A DNA stretch of 64,000 bases from Galerina marginata (Eukaryota; Basidiomycota; Agaricomycetes; Agaricales; Galerinaceae), in NCBI GenBank assembly GCA_023014335.1, contig JAECYW010000013.1, positions 1,612,001 to 1,676,000 of the forward strand, read 5' to 3'. Below are positions 33,401 through 44,060 of this stretch, piece after piece. The notes beneath the pieces are model-generated. The model ran no database searches, was not told the DNA's origin, and saw only the letters and a list, made by a program, of their open reading frames with translations. The translations under genes were made by a program, and so were the position numbers. Position 1 is the stretch's first letter, and every line of letters starts with the position of its first letter.

Positions 33401-35021
33401 CGCTAAAAGTAGGGAAAGACCGAAATGTATGTCACTGTCAGAACGAGTTTGGCAATTTGGACGGTCAAATTACGCACAATCTAGGAGGTTGAAAAGGTCG
33501 AACGCCTGTCAGTCTAAGTTTGGCTGGTCGAAGCATTGCATAACGCACTCCCTAAGATTTAAAAATGACTGAAAGTCAGCATGAGTTTGGCAATCTGGAA
33601 GCATGACGCACTCTTTTCTCGGACTTGTGGCTCTGAAATTAGCTGTACTTGTTTCATCTGAGTCACTGGAACGTACCGCTCTTGGTGCATGTCGTTGCCG
33701 TATTGATGTATCGTTGTTGACCTGCTCGGCGCCAGTGGCACGGTCAACTCTGGAATCAGAATCCATATTTCCCATTTCGTGATCATCCTTCGAGTTTGAA
33801 ATGTCCCAGCAGCAATACGTCAAGATTTTTTTTGGCGCAGTATGAAGTTAGTGCTGATCTAACGTTATTGCAATCACTAATATTTAACATGCCCACCTTC
33901 TTGTCCTTTGTCCTAGACAGTAGCCATTTGGGCAGCCGAATTTCCTAGAACTGAAGGATAGTAAAGAAATGACCCAATGACCTCGAATTCCTCACAATCG
34001 AAAGCTTTCGTTCTATTTTTGATATGACCTTGTGCAAGACATGGGCACGGTATTTGTCTGCAGCTGTCACTTGCTTGTGCACCTTGTCCATTCCCTTCTG
34101 TGCGGATATCTTATCCGGTCCTGTCGTCCATCGAGACTTCCGCCACCTTTGGCCATTCCACCATTTACGGACATCCTTGGAAGCTTCGATTCCCAGGTTG
34201 GCGGTTGAAAGCGCGGACAACATCTGCCCGAATCCCCAGTCATTTTCTCCTGGTGAAACTAGGGTTGAATTCTTGGAGCTTTTGATCATGCTTGTCGTGT
34301 TGACCATGAGTATACCAACGAAAAGAAGAGCCAAGAAAAATCTCCCAACGGCAATTGGAAGATGGATCTGGATATCGGAGTTTCTTTTCAAGTTCCACCC
34401 CAGGATTGCATTAGGGAGGGTCGCTACAACATCGAAGAAGCGAATGCCATAGACGATTATTGAGACAATTTTGATGAGGTTATTGAGGACCGGAACAGTC
34501 CAGATACCTCCCAGAAGAAATAAAGAGGTCCTGTCAGTGCACTTCGCTAACTCGCCGCCGTAGGTGGTGATATTACTCCAAACTACGATGCCGAATATCG
34601 CCTGCAAAACCCGAGATAGGAACATCCACCAGGACGTCCCTGTTCCCTGTTGAACCGCGTCAAACGCGATATTGTCGTCGGTGGCAATCCTAGCAGCCGC
34701 AGCACGGACAAGGGTAGAACTGCTGGTCAACAAAAGCGGACCCTCTAGGATCCAGCCAAAGTTCAGAACAATCAAACTGTGGTAAACACTTAGTTTGGTG
34801 TGTTGAATCAATGCGATGGAAGTGATCGAGATCGAGAGAAACAAATTCCCCTGTGGCAGCACCGAGTTTCTTTCTCTTTCTTGGGCGGTAATAATTCCAT
34901 CGGTCATCGACAGCCCGGAAGCGACAAAGCTGAGCACCGCCTGTGCATACACTGCGTATAGGACACCGATCCCAGCGATGTCAGGATTGGACTCGATGCA
35001 TGAAATTTGTAACGGGTCCAT
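30476..35021 (-). CDS. Multi-pass membrane protein with single-codon microexon array, copy 3
   Basis: The best-preserved copy, with no stop in any inferred exon. Exon 1 (35021-33996, 342 codons) encodes the membrane part. It continues in phase 0 through exon 2 (33944-33897, EIRLPKWLLSRTKDKK), exon 3 (33787-33677, 37 codons, beginning DDHEMGNMDSDSRVDRATG) and exon 4 (33623-33612, SEKR). Then come 36 single-codon exons beginning GIRFDPIDAIIDID, a 29-codon exon (30914-30828, ANREIAALLPLALDDSSEHS...) and a last exon (30688-30476, TGA). Total about 534 residues. The decoded array segment is 47% Asp/Glu with no Pro-rich or Arg-rich stretch, quite unlike copy 1. The family is unrecognised. The hydrophobic part is presumably in a membrane and the array-encoded tail probably cytosolic; both are inferences. 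Confidence 0.72.
30917..33611 (-). repeat. Tandem array 3: 37 intron-like units separated by 36 single codons
   Basis: More diverged than arrays 1 and 2, yet every junction keeps AG, 3 nt, then GT (one has GC at 32281-32280). Triplet starts on the plus strand include 30988, 31069, 31137, 31209, 31285, 31348, 31434, 31495, and on to 33400, 33478 and 33549. The 3' splice signal varies (TTAG, CTAG, TCAG, GTAG, CAAG) and the first donor base context drifts, but the 3-nt distance never changes. Unit spacing is 61-87 bp. Confidence 0.82.
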
Positions 35022-36038
35022 GGTACCGATCGAGAGGATGGGAGGTGCCGATCGTGCAGTAGGGCACAAAGATGCGAGGGATCGATGGAGATCAAGGAAC
35101 GAGACACTATGAATTTTTTACGACTTGTTAGTCCAAGAACATATCATTTGCTGAATATAAATCTTCACCTGAGAGCGTAATAATGCCTGGAGAGTTAACT
35201 GCGGCGATGGAGCAAGGACAAGACTGGGCTGCCTTCCAATTCTCGTAGAACAGGAGGGCAGGAGATTCCGAGTATCCTGCAGGCATGTCGAACTGTCAAA
35301 GCTGCGTCGGGCGCCGTATTTACTATTTTTTGCCGGACATCACCATCCTCTTACTTTGTTATTATCTAGGCTCGTAGTGCACTCGATAGGTTCAGGGTTA
35401 AATACCAGCACCTAGGACAATCGGTGGCTACCGAAATGCTCCATGATGGACCATGAGTCGACCCATTGCAGCGAAACTCGACATAGCACGAATCAAGGTT
35501 TGTTCAAAGGTTGCCCGAGAGTCGGAGCCCACAGTGACACACACAAAAAAACACCACGTGATACGTAGTTCGCACGAGCTAATGATCATGACCAAATCAT
35601 TACTAATCTGGTGTACTAAATTAGGTCAGCCATTCCCTTTCCTAAGTTTCCTCGAAAGTGTCGCGCAAGTGTCGCGTAACTCGCGTTGGTGTCGCGTTCA
35701 CGGCAGGTTCAATGTCGGTTCAATGTGTTCACTACCTGGCGAAGCATTCAACTATGTCAAGTGTAATAGTCCTATGGTTTCTGATTAAATGCAACGGAGA
35801 GATAATAACAAGATAATACCGGTACTTATCCCAGAAGATCATTTTTGCCATTCATGATAAAAATTTAGATTCGGAGCTTGCTTTCTGCAACCTTTGGCGT
35901 AAGCCGTAGAAACTCAGCTACATCAACCAGGAGGCCGAACGCATTCGAGACAGTCCTACTGTTACTCAAGTACACCTTCACGACAATTTTATGACAGTAT
36001 GAAGGGCCTTGATCACGGGAAAGATCTACAGAATCAAT
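35022..36038. promoter_or_regulatory. Upstream region of membrane gene copy 3
   Basis: Partly homologous to 17.6-18.2 kb upstream of copy 1. The open frame at 35453-35788 has no recognisable content. The promoter of copy 3 should lie here. Confidence 0.35.
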
Positions 36039-37517
36039 CTACCAGGGGCTCTCTGCAATTCCATAGGGTCTGATTTCAATATCTAACATGGTCCGTTCTG
36101 AAGTCCTAATACTCGGAAATAGCAGGTCGGTTAGTGGGCGAATCCGTTTATTTATCAGCGTCGACGTGCAAAGGGAAGGAAGCCACCACATGAAGCCGAA
36201 CTCCAGTGTAAATTTGACATCGCGCAACGCGACGTATTTTCTATCGGCCAACAGCTCATCCAGTAACGCCCATCCTTGGCTGGGATGAAGCAGATGCTCT
36301 TCGTCGCCAAGCGGAATGGCCTCCCAGTCGATGTTTACGGTAAGGGTTTCGAGATCGCTTGGTGATTCCCGCAGCTTGAGCCAGTTGAGCAAAATAGTCG
36401 GAAATCGCGAATCGGATTCAGACGGGTCGATCATACACCTCAGGCCAAGATGGCGCAGAGAAGGCAAAAGGCCAAGATCAAATATATCAGGAAAGTTTCG
36501 TGTGTCTGTCGTCGCGAACTAGTTCAGACCGATTTATGTTATACAATGGATTTTAAGGCGCTTACCAGCGACAGAAGACGTAATTTCGAGGTCCTCAAGG
36601 GTTTGGGCTGCTGCGAGCATAACGGACCACGCTGAATCGATATCCTTGAGCTGAGTAACCCCAATTTGAAGACGACGCAGCCGGGAGAAAATCGCCACTT
36701 CTGTGGGGAGTGAGAGAAGAAATTCGACAACGGATGGTGAAGAAGAAGCCATGATAGATTCGAGCCACGAAGTCGAAGGCGGTGAAGATTGGATTTGGTT
36801 CTGCACAGGGGTGGAGGGATATAATGGTGGGGAGCAGGGTTTGGAATCACTCACGTCCAAGTGACATTCGACCCAGGTAAACGAGATTTCCATGAGGTTG
36901 GGACAGTATGGGAGGAGGTTAATTGGGACGTGCTTGATATTACGGATTTCTAGTCGTCGAAGTGACGGTAATTGGATTATAGCCTCGAATGACGCCGACA
37001 TATTCTTGGGCAGTGCCATCCAGGAGACCGAAGCATATTTTTCTCCGAGCGTAAATCGCCGAATCGAAGGGAGGTACTTAACGAGGAGAGGTAGTGTGGC
37101 ATTCTCCCGTTCCCAGAAAGGCTTTGATGCACCAGGGTCGACCTCAAAGAGATTGGAGTTGCCTTCGATCTCCAGACCGTGAATTACATGTCCGATTGCT
37201 GGATTCTTCTCCAGGATATCATGCAGTCCTGTCAGACGCCGATGCATGGCGTTGCCTGTCGATCCTTGACCAATTGTGACGGTCCCAAAAATGTGCACAA
37301 CTGCCCTTGAGCGGAAATAATGGCATGCTAAAGAGCAGTTATAGAGGGACATACGACTCCGCATGTCGTCGTTGTGTTGACCTAGTTCATCTATAATGAG
37401 TTCGATAATTTCTTGCGGGAGAGGTGGAATTTTCATTGAAGGAAGTAGATACGAGGATATTGTGCCTGTGATTGAGGTTCCGACCCAACCTTTAATGAAG
37501 TATGGAGTGCTTGACAT
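36039..37517 (-). CDS. F-box/LRR-like protein, paralogue of the 6.7 kb gene
   Basis: ATG 37517 (MSSTPYFIKGW); an in-frame upstream ATG exists at 37628. The F-box core is PPLPQEIIELIIDELGQ, followed by irregular Leu-rich repeats (PSLRRLEIRNIKHVPINLL, FSRLRRLQIGVTQLKDID). Intron 1 has donor GTGAGT near 36860 and acceptor CTGTGCAG near 36807. Intron 2 has donor GTAAGC near 36565 and acceptor GACAG near 36507. They join exons in frame through RNFPDIFDLGLLPSLRHLGL to the stop at 36039. Likely an SCF substrate adaptor by family; no target is known. The truncated copy at 18.2 kb derives from this gene or a close relative. Confidence 0.85.
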
Positions 37518-37629
37518 CGAAAGTCTACCGTCAGGAGAACTAAGTGAAAGTCCTGGGGGTATAAGAAGGCAGGGGTAGTTTGGAGGCCAGATATTTTGGG
37601 GATTTGAGGCTATGGTCCAATGACGCAAT

Positions 37630-40312
37630 TAATTGCAAGCTTGGCAAGGTTGTAGACTCTTATAGCAGCGAAGCGGTTACATAATTGACTAGGAGGTCAT
37701 CCCAAACCCGAGCGTCGGAGGGAAGCGATCAACATCGGCAAACCAGAAGCTCAATGAAGGCGAGCAGGAAGGATCAGCAGGCTAGCAGTGCGCGTGCGAG
37801 GACTCTAGAAAACTCTCATCGACAATGATCGTAGCCCTTGGCGAAGTTCAGGTGGGAAAAATTTGGTAAAACAGAATAGGAGTTTGGAGGAACGCACAGA
37901 CAGTCGAACATCCCCCACCTACGTAAGTGTTCATTACACAAGAAGGACTTGTGAAGCCTGGATGGGTTGCGCTAAGTGGAGGTGGAGTGACCATTCGCGG
38001 AGCAAGAAGAATCTCACCGGATATGGAATCATGACAGGGAAGCCTCATTTCGGCGGGTGCGTGCTGCCCCGATGCCGGGGGCTGACGATGCTCTTTGCGC
38101 AACTACGGATGATTGCCTTACGTGTCGGCACCAGCAAATCCCTTCGCGAGCTCATGCGGCATATTTTGATCATTTTTTGGGATGTGGTGAGTCTGTCAAG
38201 CATGCCGATCGTCTTATTGGTACATCCGGGGCGGGGTTGAGCAGAATTAACGTTGAGCGTGAATTGTGGTGCCAAGTCTCTGATTGCAGAGCAAATCGAC
38301 GGAGTAGCTAGCAGGTAGAGAGGTAATTAGTAATTAGCGATGAGAGGGAGGGACGTGATCTGCATAAATCATCATGGTCACTCTGCGCTTTGGCATAGCT
38401 TGATGTAAACATTTAATGACATCCTTGGGGTGGATCAGTAGGGAGGCTACTTTGGCTGTCCAGCAGCGAATAAATGACTTTCGAACTGTTGCAAGACATA
38501 AGCCTAATCTTCAGCTTTAAAGTACGAGTTCGTACCGCAGCGTAGTTTGGCCTTCCATTATCTCGTCCAGCATTCAATAGCTCTGCCATGTTTCAAAGTT
38601 GTCGTCCATTATAATGCATTTCCAGTACAACGACACCTTCGAGTCGGTTGAATAAACGAGCTGGAGCAAGTTAGAGATGGGCGTCGGGGAGCGGGGTACA
38701 TATATCGTGATCTGTAGGGCACATCACATATATCGTTGGCTGTCTACGAGAGACTAGGAACAGGGATCAGCCCGGCCGAGGAAAACGGTGACGTTAATTC
38801 GGCGAAGAGAAGGTAGACAGCCGAGCCTTCCGAAGAAACATAATTTGAGCAGAAAATTCGGTTGCAGCCTAGCAGGACAGGTTGAACGACGACTATGAGT
38901 TCAACAGCAGCGCTGTTGAAGTTGACTGTGAAGATGAAACGTTGAAGGACGCCGCAGTTTGGTCGTATTATTGCGAGCGCAGCGAGCAATCTTTGACTAA
39001 GGGTGAAAGGCCCGGACAAACAAACACAAACTTTGAGCGCGCAAATTCTATCAGTAACTTCCTTGAATGCCCTATATCTCTCCATGCTTTCCTCCATCCC
39101 TCTTGAAAGTGTAGCATTAGATATAGAACCATACCATGTACAATATTCTGCAAAAACAACTGGGAATTTTCGTTGTTATTGTAGCTTTTATGCTGAAAGA
39201 AAGATCCCGCATGATTGCAACCGAGTCGACCCGACTCCGACATCCTGATCACCCCGATCATGTACCGCAGACCCCTTCCCCTAGACAGGGTATTTCTCTC
39301 CCCGATAACTGCTTTACTTATGTACAATTGCCACACGCCTCGGATGGCGAAGCGAGCGCCCCCGCAGATTGCGGATACATAATTTCTACAGTCCGATGAC
39401 TTGCCTCGGTGATTTAAAGACCCACTGGCAAGAGTAACCGGATGGCATTCCCTTTCAACTCATTCCACTCATTTTCAAAAGGAGTACCAACAGGGTCCAT
39501 GTCAATGCCTGGACTGCGGACTTGTTTCCCTCGTATTTCCCTTGTATTTACCAGGGATCCTCCCATTTCCGGAAATAACTTGCCCATTAGCCCATTAAGT
39601 ATTTGGGTTTCTGTTGGTGGTAGGGTCAACCCAAGGTCAACCTGGTTTCCTCAGAGTGGGCGAAGTTTCGCTTTTCACCAACAGCCTTTTGCAATTGGTA
39701 ACTCGGAAAAACTATCTTTTCTGGTGGATATTTATTCGAGTTTCGCTTTCCAACGAATACAAATACCCTTCAACTCCGAGAGTCCGAGTTGGCTCCGAGT
39801 TGATTTATCCCTGTCATAATAACGCTGAGTTACAGGCTGTTACAGGTCCATAACTCCCAGCTATGATACATAATCCCCTCTCGTCGTCGTGATCTAATTT
39901 TAAAGTCCCTCGGGATCATGCTTTATTTTTAGGTTTCCTCCGGACAATCTTCTGTGATTTATTTTTGGACGAGCTATATATGTAGCCAGTCAAACTCCTT
40001 GCACCAATAAGGCCCTCGAATGTGGCTAGAAGAAAGGATATGGTAGTAAAGGATTCAGAAGTATGGTCAAATGACTGAATGAAATGGCTTGGGCACTGGA
40101 TTCATGGACGAGGTCGACGGTTAATACTCATCGGGCTTAAGAGAATCAGATCACCATGCGGTTCGCGGTCAGTAACAACCGTGGTGAACCCTCCGCAGCG
40201 TCCGTAGGCTGTCCAGTTTCTCCTTCTTTAAGCCCACAACTAGGCCATGGCAAACACCCACCAGTTATAACATCTCGCTCTACCTTTACCTCCGACTTTA
40301 ATTCCACCCACC
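37630..40312. other. Long gene-poor region
   Basis: About 2.7 kb without a convincing gene. Open frames at 37863-38240 (+), 38744-39097 (-), 38968-39336 (-) and 39442-39819 (+) overlap one another on both strands and lack domains, membrane topology or clean splice structure. The promoter of the TLC-like gene should lie in the right-hand part, with CT-rich runs around 40270-40310. Confidence 0.35.
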
Positions 40313-41307
40313 ATGCCTACGACGCACGAGCACTTCGACATCGGCCAACACGCCAGGCATTTTCCAGTATCATCCATATCATTTCTAGCGCCCTACAGCG
40401 GCCTTATTCTCTCCGTCGTCCTGGTTATTTTTTTCTTAATCCGATTCTACATCTTGCAGGATCTCCTGCCCAAAATATACGGGTCCAAATATACCGACCT
40501 GGATGATATCAACCGTCGTGGCTTTTTGAACCACCATATTGCCGGCGCAACAAAAATTACCATCCTCATCGTGGCCGCCTACCCATTCGCCTGCGTGGCG
40601 TTTGGGAATTCCAATTTTCATACGCCGTTCGTCAAGGGGTCCAGGGTGCAGATGGGCGACCTTCTGCTCGTCGCGGCGCAGATGCTCACTGGGATGTTCA
40701 TCTTCGAGTTGATTTACCGCGTTAAAATCTCGCCAGTCTCGGTCCTGCATCACATTGGAAGCATTCTTGTAGCTCAAGCTGCGATTACAATAAGTATCAA
40801 GATGGACCCAGAATCAAGTATAGAATTCATGCTTTGCACCATCTGGGGTAAGCCTTCATCCTTCCGACTGTACTTTCTTTAACCAGCAATATTTTCCTTC
40901 GGTGGTTTATAGGCGCCTTTGATATTATCGCCGAATCCCTCCCTCACTTCGCGATAATTCTCTACCGCGTCTATCCTACATCACATTATTTCCTCGCCAA
41001 CGTCTTTAAATTTGCATGCATCACCACCTTCATCGGCACAATTTCAGAAACGGTACTCACAATGTACGTGTTTGGAACGCTCTGGAATCGGTGGCCTCTA
41101 TCGTTCAAGATCCTCACGCCTATACTGCACATCGCGTTTTCCGCGGCGCAGTTTCACGGGACGAGGATATTTTACGGGCTGTGGAAAAGACAGGAGAGGT
41201 TGTTGACGCAGCAGCAGCAAGGGAAAGGAATGGATTTGGAACGAGCGGAAGTTGAGAATAGGAAGGAAGAGAGAGGGTCTGTCTCGGTTTCAGCAAATGC
41301 AGAATGA
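40313..41307 (+). CDS. TLC-domain-like multi-pass membrane protein
   Basis: Two exons, 40313-40847 and 40913-41307, join through a GTAAGC...TTATAG intron at a split Gly codon. There are about seven hydrophobic segments, including LILSVVLVIFFLIRFYIL, ITILIVAAYPFACVAF and LLLVAAQMLTGMFIFELIY. The sequence YRVKISPVSVLHHIGSILV resembles the conserved HH region of TLC (TRAM-LAG1-CLN8) proteins, which act in ER lipid metabolism. The tail is charged and Gln-rich (QEE/RK region after WKRQERLL). Without a search I cannot separate a ceramide-synthase relative from the uncharacterised fungal TLC group. The Lag1 motif is not complete, so an enzymatic role is uncertain. Confidence 0.75.
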
Positions 41308-41586
41308 GGATATGGGCACGAAGGTTTTTCTCCTGAAGGTGAAGCGCCTTATGGACCATCCAACCAGTACTTTCCTTGTTACCTGCAGACCGCACGTCAT
41401 TCCCTAATCACCACACTCGTTTAAATCTACTTACATCATAATATTTCGTTGCAATTTAACAGGGTTATTGGGTTTTTAAAGTGGGATGCCATCGAGTTAG
41501 CACGAAGACTCTCCAGTAAGTCGCACTTATCCAAACTCTGGATCTATCACTTGAAACGCATGGATCCCCAAACCATGATGCCCCCT

Positions 41587-43000
41587 TCAGCAAGCCGAAT
41601 TTGTCTGCGTAATCAAGCCTAGCCGCCAGGGAAGTGAATTGTAATCGACGGTAGAGTTAGGGTCAACACCCTGGTAGAGATAGCGGAGGTTGCATGGGCT
41701 GATAGTCAAGGTCTGGTCGTAGCTGCTTCGGATCATCTCTCCATGACTGATATCTTTCGTCCAGGCCGTGCCGCTGAAAACGACGTTGCTGGCACGAGCG
41801 AAAGGATTGGCCTCGGAGTTGGCGAGCGCATTCCATGTGCCACCAATGCTGGATGAAGTCCAAGAGCGGAAGTACCGGCGACCGTCGCTTCCTATCGCCT
41901 CGACGAGTAGGAGGTAGCCACTGCCGAAATTATAAACGTTCGACGCCTCGAATAGATTATGACTGTTCGCGTCTTGCATCGCCATGACCGGTTCTGTCAT
42001 GCCATTTGGGAAGTTGGTGAGAGAGGTTTGTGAGCGATACAAATGGCCATTGTCGTCGGAGGAAAAGAGGAAACAATTTGCAGAGTCGCAGATAACCCAC
42101 ATGTCTACCCAATAGCCGGCACCAATGTTGTTTGTGACGGTCGCCGGCATAGCGCTGTAGAAAGTTTTCGGCGCTGTCCATCCTTTCGGATTGCTGATAT
42201 CAGGATTTGTGGAATAAGCTGCGTTGCCGTTCTGGAAGATGAGATACCAAGTCTTTTGGGGGGCGAAGTAGAAGATCTCGGGGGCAGCGCGATATCCGGT
42301 ACCGATCCCAGACTGGTCGAGGTAGTACTGATTGGCAGATGCGGCCAACGAAAAATCGGTGAAATTGAGGTAGACGAGGCTGTATCCTGATTCCTGTGCT
42401 GTGCTCGCGAAGACGTGGTAGACGCCGTTGTAGAAGACGATGGACGGGTCTTTGATGCCGGCGAGGTTGCGGGAATCGTTTTTAGGAGAGACCAGCACGC
42501 CGCTAGAACTCCATTGGAAGCTGCTGGGCAAACCTTTGGTGGGAACTGGAGTGCTGGAGGTCGTAGTGGGGGGTGGGGTGGAAGATGTCGATGCGGGACG
42601 AGTGGTGGTTGGCGTCGATGTAGAACTCGAAGTCACGGACCCGGGGATACACTGCGAATAATAATCTGGAGGCGGTTATGAACGTCACTCAAATTCATCG
42701 TCCACTTATACAACTGGCTCTGCTCACCATTTTGATAATGGCATATTCCTTGTGCGCATGTTGTTGAGCCTCTGCAGGTCAGTCAGTTCCTATCGAGCTG
42801 GGCGGGATGCAGAGAGCCCTACGTAAAACCAATCTGCGAAGAGGAGGTTGTAAGTAAATTATTCTAACTCAGTCAGAGAGACGACTCACTCCACCGCATT
42901 GACCGTAGAGTGGAACGTCGGCGCGAGCGGCGAGTTCTTCGTAACCAACCGCACCAGCAATCAATATCGAAGTAAAAACGATGAGAGAATGGAGCCTCAT
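41587..43000 (-). CDS. Secreted alpha-L-arabinofuranosidase, CBM1 plus GH62
   Basis: Signal peptide (MRLHSLIVFTSILIAGAVG) from ATG 43000. A family 1 cellulose-binding module split over four exons follows: YGQCGG, then IGFTGSTTCAQGICHYQN, then YYSQCIPG. A Ser/Thr/Pro linker follows, then a full GH62 catalytic domain beginning FQWSSSGVLVSPK. Visible GH62 landmarks are GIKDPSIVFYNGVYHVF (catalytic base Asp region), GYWVDMWVICDS, SSDDNGHLYRS and NLFEASNVYNF (catalytic Glu region). The C terminus is NSTVDYNSLPWRLGLITQ and the stop is at 41587. GH62 enzymes remove arabinose side chains from arabinoxylan; the CBM1 tethers the enzyme to the cell-wall surface. Introns near 42890, 42810, 42740 and within 42660-42710 are short and canonical. 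Confidence 0.95.
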
Positions 43001-44060
43001 GTTGAACCTAAGTTGCAAAGTGTTTTGAAGGCCGTTTTATAGACCTTGTCCGGAAATTTATCGCCAATGGCCTGTAACTGAGGTAGCCGTTCCGTCATAT
43101 TATCGACAGAAGGCTGTCGTCCACCGACCAGACGGCCACAACAGATGACCAAAAGATCTTCATCTTCGTAGCCTATGGAGACAATACAATCGGCACGGTG
43201 TATATTTGAGAAGCTGTCCTCGGGTAAACCTGATTCACGAAGATACCAAGCCTCGAAAAAAAGCCGACGAACTTGAACATTCCCTGCTCGGATTCATATG
43301 CTTGCAGGCAAGTTGCAGCCTGAGTGTATCGGGAATCCTCAATTGGACACCACCGCACGTGCTCCGAAAAGTTGTGCAGGCCCATTCTATTGACACTGCG
43401 AGATCATAGAGGCGTGTACGTCTGTAGTCCTGCTAGGAATTTGGCTATAAGTAGGAAAGACCGTAACACTAATATTGGCGTCAGTGGGGTGATTAAATTC
43501 GCCGAGAGTCGCGAGAACATTCAGCCGGACACGAACACAAAATCAGCTGAACGATCTTGCTTGCTGAAATGCGTCCGCACGATCTTAGATGGGAAAAGCA
43601 TTGAGGCGCGCAACCGAAGCTCGATGCCAGTGGAGTACCAGGAAGCTTTGAGGAAGCTTTAATTGATTTCAGAAAGAAAAAAAAGCTTCCAGTTGTTGGC
43701 AATGGGAAGGCTGGTTGGCTTTTCTCATCACGTGCGGTCGCGCTCCCTATTTATTCCGCTTGTACTCCGCGCTCTGCGTCTTCTTCCTCAACTGTCATCT
43801 TTCTTTCCAACATTAGGGATGTAAGTGCTTTTAATTCTGTATCTACACTTATTATGTAGCTAACTCATCTCCTAGCACGCACTGGCGTGTCTAGGTAAAT
43901 TCATAGCTGTCATCTTTCTTCAGGTTTCCGACACTGAGGACCACGCACTGGCGTGTCAAGACCTCAGTCCTACACAAGTAACCCGAACAGTAATTTGTTC
44001 GTATTATTTACAGAGTGCTAGCCAGGTCTATTTACGTCTATCGCCTATCACTCTGACTAC
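43001..44060. promoter_or_regulatory. Divergent promoter region between GH62 and MYND genes
   Basis: The GH62 gene is transcribed leftward and the MYND gene rightward. A 14-bp motif CGCACTGGCGTGTC occurs twice (near 43879 and 43947), and the second copy is framed by CTGAGG and CCTCAG. A CTGTCATCTTTCTT motif is also duplicated (43793 and 43909). A gtaagtgctt donor and a TTTCTTCAG acceptor suggest a 5'-UTR intron of the MYND gene. No coding gene is supported; the open frame at 43324-43662 looks fortuitous. Confidence 0.4.

Noticed and set aside
38744..39399. Overlapping ORFs on both strands of the gene-poor region as genes
   Set aside because: No domain, no splice structure and mutual overlap on both strands; composition is like noncoding DNA.
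42043..42681. Plus-strand ORFs opposite the GH62 gene
   Set aside because: These are shadows of the GC-rich GH62 coding sequence; the opposite strand has a complete secreted enzyme.
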